From JAJXSS01 sp964547135 (lineage in GTDB: Bacteria > Planctomycetota > Phycisphaerae > Phycisphaerales > Phycisphaeraceae), in contig CAZJMK010000007.1 of the NCBI GenBank assembly GCA_964547135.1, positions 12,839-76,838 of the forward strand: a stretch of 64,000 bases of DNA. Direction: 5' to 3'. Positions 59,044 through 64,000 of the stretch are shown one piece after another. How positions within the stretch are numbered: position 1 is the first letter of the stretch; every line of letters begins with the position of its first letter. The notes beneath the pieces were generated by a model. That model made no database searches. It saw nothing but the letters and a program-made list of their open reading frames with translations, and was not told where the DNA came from. The translations under genes and the position numbers were made by a program.

Positions 59044-60213
59044 TCAAACGACAGGTTCACACGAACCCGCTCCGTATGAGGGGCTGGATGCGTCGAGGGG
59101 TACACCGGTGGATTCGCGCACAACCAGCTGCGGAGCCACCCGTTCAAGCAAATCGTCCGAGGCTGAACCAGCGTGATTGGATTGCGGCTCAAACAGCATT
59201 TGCGTGGCACGCCTGCCCATCTCCTCCAGCGGTTGCCGAATCGAGGAGAGCGACGGACTGACATGTCGGCACAGTTCCATGTCATCAATGCCGATGACGC
59301 TGACATCCCCAGGCACGTTCAAGCCCATTTGCTGCAGACGGCGCACGGCATAAATGGCCGATAAATCGCTGTAACAGACCAGCGCAGTCGGACGATCATG
59401 CCCGGTAAACAGTGCATTCACGCCAAGGTTGCCTGCGGTGGGCAGGTCCACGTCCCGGGTCGGCGAGGCTGAAGCAGGGTTGCTGGTGTCCCATACCCAG
59501 GCCGGGGGAATCACCAGCCCCGCAGCCTGCATCGCTTGTTCAAAACCCGTGCGACGCAACAGCGCACCCGGCCCGGCTTCACGCGAACCAGACCCCAGGT
59601 AGCCGATCCGCCGATGCCCCAATTCGACCAAGTGTTTCACCGCCAGGGCAATCGCAGCCTGGTCGTCAAAGTTCACGCGCCGTAAACCGGGCAGATCGCC
59701 ATGAAAATTGACGCCGACCACTTTGGGAAATCGTTCGATCAGCGGTGCCAGCCAGGGCGTGTGGTGGTGCAGCCGAAGCAGCACCAATCCGTCAATGCGA
59801 CGTTCGGTGAACTTGTGAAAACAGCCCTCTGGCGCAGCGGCCCCCGTCAGGTTGATGGCCAGCAGGTCATACCCATACTGCTGACAAACCTGTTCGACGC
59901 CATGCAGGATCGCGGATTCATAGGGATAGGTCAGAGAACTGCAAACGTCGGGCGTGACATAGACCCCGATCGTGCGCGTGGATCGCCGTGCCAGGGATTG
60001 ACTGGCAAAGTCGGCCCGATAGTTCAATTTTTTCGCAGCCTTGATGATGCGCCGCGCCAACTCCGGACTGGCGCCCGCGTTGGTGCTCGAACGATTGATC
60101 ACCGTGGACACCAACGCCGGCGAACACCCCGCCAGCGAGGCTACATCCTTGAGCGTCACCCGCCGCTCACTTGGCAACCCCTGATGGACAGCTTGTACAC
60201 GCTCAACCACCAT
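59044..60213 (-). CDS. LacI family transcriptional regulator
   Basis: A 389-residue repressor. ATG 60213 is chosen with GGGAG five bases upstream; an ATG four codons earlier is possible. The helix-turn-helix is RVTLKDVASLAGCSPALVST followed by VINRSSTNAGASPELARRII and the hinge helix region. The periplasmic-binding-protein-like sensor has TIGVYVTPDVC, GLVLLRLHHH, VVGVNFHGDLPGLRRVNFDD, HLVELGHRRIGYLGSGSREA, ALVCYSDLSAIYAVRRLQQM and VSVIGIDDMELCRHVSPSLS. It probably senses an oligosaccharide released by the GH16 enzyme and controls this row of genes. A promoter and operator are visible ahead of it. Confidence 0.92.
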   Translation of the reverse strand: MVVERVQAVHQGLPSERRVTLKDVASLAGCSPALVSTVINRSSTNAGASPELARRIIKAAKKLNYRADFASQSLARRSTRTIGVYVTPDVCSSLTYPYESAILHGVEQVCQQYGYDLLAINLTGAAAPEGCFHKFTERRIDGLVLLRLHHHTPWLAPLIERFPKVVGVNFHGDLPGLRRVNFDDQAAIALAVKHLVELGHRRIGYLGSGSREAGPGALLRRTGFEQAMQAAGLVIPPAWVWDTSNPASASPTRDVDLPTAGNLGVNALFTGHDRPTALVCYSDLSAIYAVRRLQQMGLNVPGDVSVIGIDDMELCRHVSPSLSSIRQPLEEMGRRATQMLFEPQSNHAGSASDDLLERVAPQLVVRESTGVPLDASSPSYGAGSCEPVV

Positions 60214-60281
60214 TGCGACTCCCATTCACCATACAAAATGATCACACGCATATGAACCAATGACGGCCAACCAAGTTTTTT

Positions 60282-60297
60282 TATTAAGCGCTTAATA
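60282..60297. promoter_or_regulatory. 16-bp palindromic LacI operator candidate
   Basis: TATTAAGCGCTTAATA is a perfect palindrome with a central CG, the form usual for LacI-family operators. It sits directly downstream of the -10 box of the lacI promoter, overlapping the expected transcription start, so it suits autorepression. Confidence 0.7.
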
Positions 60298-60323
60298 TTA
60301 TACCGTTAAATGCGCTATGTCAA
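60297..60323 (-). promoter_or_regulatory. Sigma-70 promoter of lacI
   Basis: On the minus strand TTGACA (60323-60318) and TATAAT (60302-60297) are both exact consensus hexamers, with a 15-base spacer, shorter than the usual 17. The operator palindrome shares one base with the -10 box. Confidence 0.65.
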
Positions 60324-60452
60324 GGGTTCGCGTGAAAAAAAACGCCATTGGATGCGGAAAGAAAAAAGACCTGGCCGAGGGATTCACCGCGTCGTGAAAC
60401 CATCGGTCAGGTCAATTGTGTGCCCAATTGGGGGGGTAAGTCTTCTGATCGC

Positions 60453-61538
60453 TCAGCGTTTGATACGTGCCGAGCCGCCGCCGGCCACGTGCAGCAGTTC
60501 ATCGAGCGTGATCTGTGACGAGTCGCCGCGGGTGCTCATGAGCAATGCCCCGTGCGCCACGCCCAGGTTGACGCATTCCTGCGCCGATTTGCCGGCCAGA
60601 AATCCGTAGATGAACCCGCTGGCAAAACCGTCGCCGCCGCCGACGCGGTCTTCGATTTCCAGGTTTTCGAAATTCAACCCGTCGTAGAACGTACCCTCGT
60701 GCCACATGATGGCCGACCAGTCGTTGATCAGCCCCGACTTCACGCCCCGCAACGTCGTGCCCACCACCTTGATGTTCGGGTAATCCTTCACCACTTTTTC
60801 AACCATCTTTTTGAAAGCCCGCGTATCAATTTCACCCTTTTCCACGTCCACGCCTTCGACTTCATACCCCAGCACTTTTTGAAAGTCTTCCTCGTTGCCG
60901 ATCAGGCAGTCGATGTAGGGCACCAGGGGCTTGGTCGTGGCAATCGCTTCCTCGCTCTTCCAAAGTTTGGAACGGAAGTTCAGGTCATACGAAACAATCG
61001 TGCCCGCGTCGTGAGCGGCTTTGACAGCCTCAGCCGTGACGGCTCGTGTGCCTTCCGACAATGCTGCGTAGATGCCGCCGGTGTGAAGCCAGCGTACCCC
61101 GCGTTCCTTGAACAGTTTGTTCCAGTTGACTTCGCCGGGCTTCATGCCAGCGGTGGCACTGTGGCCACGATCGTACAAAGTGGTTGAAGCACGACGACCA
61201 GTGCCCACTTCAGTGAAGTTCAGGCCGATGCGATCCTTTTTGCCCACGCCGTCGAACTTGCGGACCAGAGCGTGACTGACATCCATGCCGACCGCACGGG
61301 CATGGTTGAGTATGAGTTTGCCCATGGGGGAGTCGTTGACAGCCCCGACCCACCCGCCGCGCATGCCTAGGCGTGACAGGGCGTAGGTGGTGTTGTATTC
61401 CCCGCCGCCGACCCATACTTCCAAGAGGGGGGCGAACTCGATACGGCCATGACCTTCGGGGGACAGGCGAATCATGCACTCGCCCAGCGACACCTGATCC
61501 AACTGACACTCGTTTGCGGAACGAATCTTCATGCTCAT
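60453..61538 (-). CDS. PfkB family sugar kinase, probably 2-dehydro-3-deoxygluconokinase
   Basis: A 361-residue ribokinase-family enzyme. ATG 61538 is chosen over longer readings because the fold begins at VSLGECMIRLSPEGHGRIEF; GGAG is 11 bases upstream. EVWVGGGEYNTTYALSRLG carries the substrate-binding GG; NEEDFQKVLGYEVEG and the C-terminal RVGGGDGFASGFIYGFLAG hold the PfkB signature, with the catalytic aspartate in GGGDGF in place of the common GAGDAF. WVGAVNDSPMGKLILNHARA and LHTGGIYAALSEGT resemble KDG kinases. It would phosphorylate 2-keto-3-deoxygluconate, a product of uronate or galactan breakdown, which would suit the neighbouring hydrolase set. Confidence 0.8.
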   Translation of the reverse strand: MSMKIRSANECQLDQVSLGECMIRLSPEGHGRIEFAPLLEVWVGGGEYNTTYALSRLGMRGGWVGAVNDSPMGKLILNHARAVGMDVSHALVRKFDGVGKKDRIGLNFTEVGTGRRASTTLYDRGHSATAGMKPGEVNWNKLFKERGVRWLHTGGIYAALSEGTRAVTAEAVKAAHDAGTIVSYDLNFRSKLWKSEEAIATTKPLVPYIDCLIGNEEDFQKVLGYEVEGVDVEKGEIDTRAFKKMVEKVVKDYPNIKVVGTTLRGVKSGLINDWSAIMWHEGTFYDGLNFENLEIEDRVGGGDGFASGFIYGFLAGKSAQECVNLGVAHGALLMSTRGDSSQITLDELLHVAGGGSARIKR

Positions 61539-61636
61539 GTTGCAGTCAGCTCCGTGGTAAGGGATGAGGGGTTTGACGAACCGGTGATATTGTGGGCATC
61601 GGCGGTGCGGTGTCAAAGGGGAATCATGGACTTCCA

Positions 61637-61714
61637 TGACGCCGTGCCCTTCAGGGCCGGATTTATGCAAATGGAACAATACTGGATCGATCCGGGGCTA
61701 AAGCCCTCGGCGTC
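61637..61714 (-). repeat. GACGCCGAGGGCTTTAGCCCC element, reverse
   Basis: A reverse copy with both arms (GACGCCGTGCCCTTCAGGGC and GGGGCTAAAGCCCTCGGCGT) between the PfkB kinase and slyD. Confidence 0.85.
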
Positions 61715-61817
61715 ATTCAACGATCATGATTGCTCTTTGTTCGCACACCAATGCGATGTCACCTACAATGCGGCTTGTATCTTTCAACCATGCGCCTACT
61801 TGTCAAAGGGATGTCCG

Positions 61818-62303
61818 ATGCAGATTGCCGCCAACACTGTGGTATCGATTGATTACACGCTCACCGATCCGCAGGGACAGGTGCTGGACACCAGCAAGGA
61901 TCGCGGCCCCATGGCTTATCTGCACGGCGTCGGCCAGATCATTCCCGGTTTGGAAAAAGCCCTCGACGGCAAGTCCGTCGGCCAATCCATGACCGTCACC
62001 ATCGCCCCCGAAGATGCCTACGGCCCGCGTCAGGACGAACTGGTCATGACCGTGCCCCGGGAACGCTTTCAGGGCGTCGAACGCCTCGAAGTCGGCATGC
62101 AGTTTCAGGCTCAGGGACCGCAAGGCCGGCGGGTCGTCACCGTCGTCGGCTTCGATGGCAATGATGTCAAGGTCGATGCCAATCACCCCCTGGCCGGCGT
62201 GCAACTCACCTTTGCGGTCAATGTCGTGGAAGTACGTGCCGCCACCGCGGAAGAAATCGACCACGGCCACGTACACGGCCCCGAAGGCCATCATCATCAT
62301 TAA
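61818..62303 (+). CDS. slyD: SlyD-like FKBP-type peptidyl-prolyl isomerase
   Basis: A 161-residue cytoplasmic prolyl isomerase/chaperone. ATG 61818 follows AAAGGG by eight bases and begins the family at once: MQIAANTVVSIDYTLTDPQG. PMAYLHGVGQIIPGLEKALD is the FKBP active-site segment, and the insert-in-flap domain runs from VTIAPEDAYGPRQDELVMTV to VKVDANHPLAGVQLTFAV. The C-terminus is histidine-rich (HGHVHGPEGHHHH), as in SlyD, which binds nickel. It stands alone between two copies of the same long repeat. Confidence 0.93.
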   Translation: MQIAANTVVSIDYTLTDPQGQVLDTSKDRGPMAYLHGVGQIIPGLEKALDGKSVGQSMTVTIAPEDAYGPRQDELVMTVPRERFQGVERLEVGMQFQAQGPQGRRVVTVVGFDGNDVKVDANHPLAGVQLTFAVNVVEVRAATAEEIDHGHVHGPEGHHHH

Positions 62304-62715
62304 GTGAAGTGGCCAAGTGCGGAACAACCAGTGACGCCGAGGGCTTTAGCCCCGGATCGCTGATATCCTCCATTCGAACGACCAAAGAATCCGGCCCTGC
62401 CCCCGGTGGGCACGGCATCACCAGCACCCCATTGACGGCACTGGCAGACAAGCTGCCAGTGGCACCCGGCGATGTGCTCATTCCCATTATCGGACCTTGC
62501 TTCAGAACTAATCTGTAATTGACAAAAATGAGTCATCGTATCACTCAATTGACACCCCGGCTCAGTCGATGGCCCTACTGCCAGGGTGATGGAAATGGTC
62601 GGCTGCGGGTGTGACCGAGCCGACAGGCCTCATTCGGGGAGGCGGAGTCAGGGGTGGGCTTTGACTGCATTTCCTGTTTGTGACCCCTCGTTTTTTCATT
62701 CGTAGGGAGGTTGTT
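62304..62715. repeat. Intergenic region with repeat and chemoreceptor leader
   Basis: GAAGTGGCCAAGTGCGG, then a GACGCCGAGGGCTTTAGCCCC element (62332-62419) whose right arm is diverged, then GGCACTGGCAGACAAGCTGC at about 62437-62462, a stem also present near 54048. From 62480 to 62700 no repeat or gene is seen; this stretch presumably carries the promoter of the chemoreceptor. Confidence 0.75.
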
Positions 62716-64000
62716 ATGCTGCGCCGCATTCGTATCGGCACCCGTCTGGTCGGAGCGTTTTTACTCATCGCCATGATCACCGCTGTCGTGGGCATCAACG
62801 GCCTGTGGGGCCTGTCACGCACCACCGATGCGCTGGAAGCCCTGGGTGATAACAATCTCCCGGCGGTGCAGAATCTGCTGGTCGTCAAGGAACACGCCAA
62901 CGAAATCACGGCTGCCCTGAACCTGCTGCTCAACACCCGTTTGACGGACGAGCAGCGAGAGGAACAGTACGCCTCGATCAAACATGCCCGTGAGCATTAC
63001 GACAAATCCTGGAAAATCTATGAAGCCCTGCCCCGCGATACGGAAGAAGAAAAACTCTGGCAGGCGTTCAGCTCGGCCTGGAATCAGTGGCGGACCGACA
63101 ACAGCAAGTTCATGCAGATGATGAGCGAACTGGACAAGCTCAACCTCGGCGATCCCCAGATGCTGAAAACCAACATCGAACAATTCCGCATGGCGCACTA
63201 TCGACTCTCCTCCAGTCTGGACAACGCCATACTCACCGGGAAAACCTTCGACGGCGGCGAAGACCCGACTGCCTGCGACTTTGGCAAGTGGCTGGCCTCC
63301 TTCAAACCGCAGCACCCCCGGATTCAAACCTTGATGCATGAGGTTCACGATCACCACAACCAGTTTCATGGCAACATCAAAAAAGTCAAGGAACTGGTGC
63401 AGGCTGGGCAAACCACCCAGGCGCAGGAACTGATGCAGGCCAGGGTCGTGCCCGCCATCGATGGCACGTTGGGCATTCTGCAGCAGATGAGTCAGGAAGC
63501 CGACAAAGTGCTGGCGATGAATCGTGAGGCTGAGCAACACTTGCTCATCAACAGCACGATAGCCCGCGATAAAGCCCTTGATATGCTGGATGACATCATC
63601 ACCCTCAATGAAAAAGATGCTGAACAAGCCCACGATCAGGGGGAAGCCGCTGCGCACACCGCCATGATCGTTTCCATCATTGCCGTGAGCGTCGGCGTGC
63701 TGCTGGCCATCGGTATGGGCGTGCTCATTTCACGGGCGATTACCAGGCCGATTCACCCGCTGGTGGCGCGCATGAAGGAAATTGCCGCCAATGACCTGCG
63801 CGGCAGCGACCTGCCGATTGTCAATCACGATGAAATCGGCCAGCTCACCCAATCCGCCAATGAAATGTCCGCTTCGCTACGCAACGTCATCGAAACCCTT
63901 TCCAACACAGCCCGCGATGTCGCCAGCTCGGCCACGCAGATCGCCGCCAGCAGCGAAGAGATGGCCAGCGGGATGAAGGAGCAGTCGCAACAGGTGACGC
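62716..64000 (+). CDS. Methyl-accepting chemotaxis protein, N-terminal part
   Basis: 428 residues are visible, open at the window end. GGGAGG stands five bases before the ATG. Order: cytoplasmic MLRRIRIGTRL, first membrane helix (LVGAFLLIAMITAVVGINGL), a helical periplasmic sensor of about 280 residues, second membrane helix (AMIVSIIAVSVGVLLAIGMG), then HAMP (ITRPIHPLVARMKEIAANDL) and the start of the signalling coiled coil (SSATQIAASSEEMASGMKEQ). Within the sensor, CDFGKW at residue 187 followed by HEVHDHHNQFH resembles a CZB zinc-binding domain. In the usual layout CZB is cytoplasmic; here it is in the predicted periplasmic part. Confidence 0.88.
   Translation, partial: MLRRIRIGTRLVGAFLLIAMITAVVGINGLWGLSRTTDALEALGDNNLPAVQNLLVVKEHANEITAALNLLLNTRLTDEQREEQYASIKHAREHYDKSWKIYEALPRDTEEEKLWQAFSSAWNQWRTDNSKFMQMMSELDKLNLGDPQMLKTNIEQFRMAHYRLSSSLDNAILTGKTFDGGEDPTACDFGKWLASFKPQHPRIQTLMHEVHDHHNQFHGNIKKVKELVQAGQTTQAQELMQARVVPAIDGTLGILQQMSQEADKVLAMNREAEQHLLINSTIARDKALDMLDDIITLNEKDAEQAHDQGEAAAHTAMIVSIIAVSVGVLLAIGMGVLISRAITRPIHPLVARMKEIAANDLRGSDLPIVNHDEIGQLTQSANEMSASLRNVIETLSNTARDVASSATQIAASSEEMASGMKEQSQQVT

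Noticed and set aside
1..64000. tRNA or rRNA genes
   Set aside because: TTCGAA motifs in the gaps come from the TTCGAAAT repeat family and show no cloverleaf; no rRNA-like sequence was seen.

Overview
The window looks like a chromosomal segment of a planctomycete, probably of the class Phycisphaerae or a relative. The evidence is a giant exported protein with the planctomycete 'LEPRxLL' N-terminal signature, a GFTLIELLVVIS pseudopilin next to a PEP-CTERM protein and a GH16 hydrolase, a DUF4159 protein, LptF/LptG and KdsD-type genes for a Gram-negative outer membrane, and the squalene genes hpnCDE. No rRNA, tRNA, CRISPR array, phage or autonomous insertion sequence was recognised.

Layout. 1-3 kb: rhodanese lipoprotein (cut by the edge), PPOX flavoprotein, glycosyltransferase-like protein and methyltransferase. 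3.5-17 kb: a DUF3467 protein and a 4303-residue secreted beta-helix-like protein ending in a metzincin protease domain. 17-20 kb: phosphatidylserine decarboxylase, a membrane-tethered helix-turn-helix protein and KdsD. 20.5-33 kb: a catabolic island with a fused 2-oxoacid dehydrogenase E1 and a DeoR regulator on the minus strand, and E2, E3, a PHP-like protein, an aldolase/SDR fusion and a large zinc alcohol dehydrogenase on the plus strand. 33.6-44.5 kb: duplicated-domain QueD, ROK kinase, a candidate small RNA, two LptF/G permeases, peroxiredoxin, sugar isomerase, a short MnmE-like GTPase, small membrane and hypothetical proteins and a metallophosphoesterase. 44.8-50 kb: FGGY (gluconate) kinase, GDP-mannose dehydratase, MntA/HepT toxin-antitoxin pair, DUF4159 protein and Bcp. 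50.3-54 kb: hpnC-hpnD-hpnE. 54.4-61.5 kb: HNH endonuclease, then a minus-strand polysaccharide set (LacI, PEP-CTERM protein, pseudopilin, GH16) and a PfkB kinase. 61.8-64 kb: SlyD-like FKBP and a chemoreceptor cut by the window end.

The most striking non-coding feature is the density of dispersed repeats in nearly every intergenic gap, at least a dozen families in 64 kb. One family (about ten copies) has conserved outer arms around a central hairpin whose sequence changes while its base pairing is mostly kept. Others are short hairpins (the 'GCGGACGC' and 'GCCGCGATTTATCGCG' types), long 'GACGCCGAGGGCTTTAGCCCC' elements, about 100-bp palindromes and a 133-bp MITE-like element. Several families also lie in frame inside genes: the E2 linkers and the leader of the pseudopilin.

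Regulation visible in the sequence: a 15-bp palindrome overlapping a promoter between deoR and E2, and a 16-bp palindrome just downstream of a consensus-hexamer promoter ahead of lacI. Starts were moved from the longest reading frame wherever a Shine-Dalgarno sequence or signal peptide favoured an internal codon. Functions are inferred by reading motifs; no database search was run.
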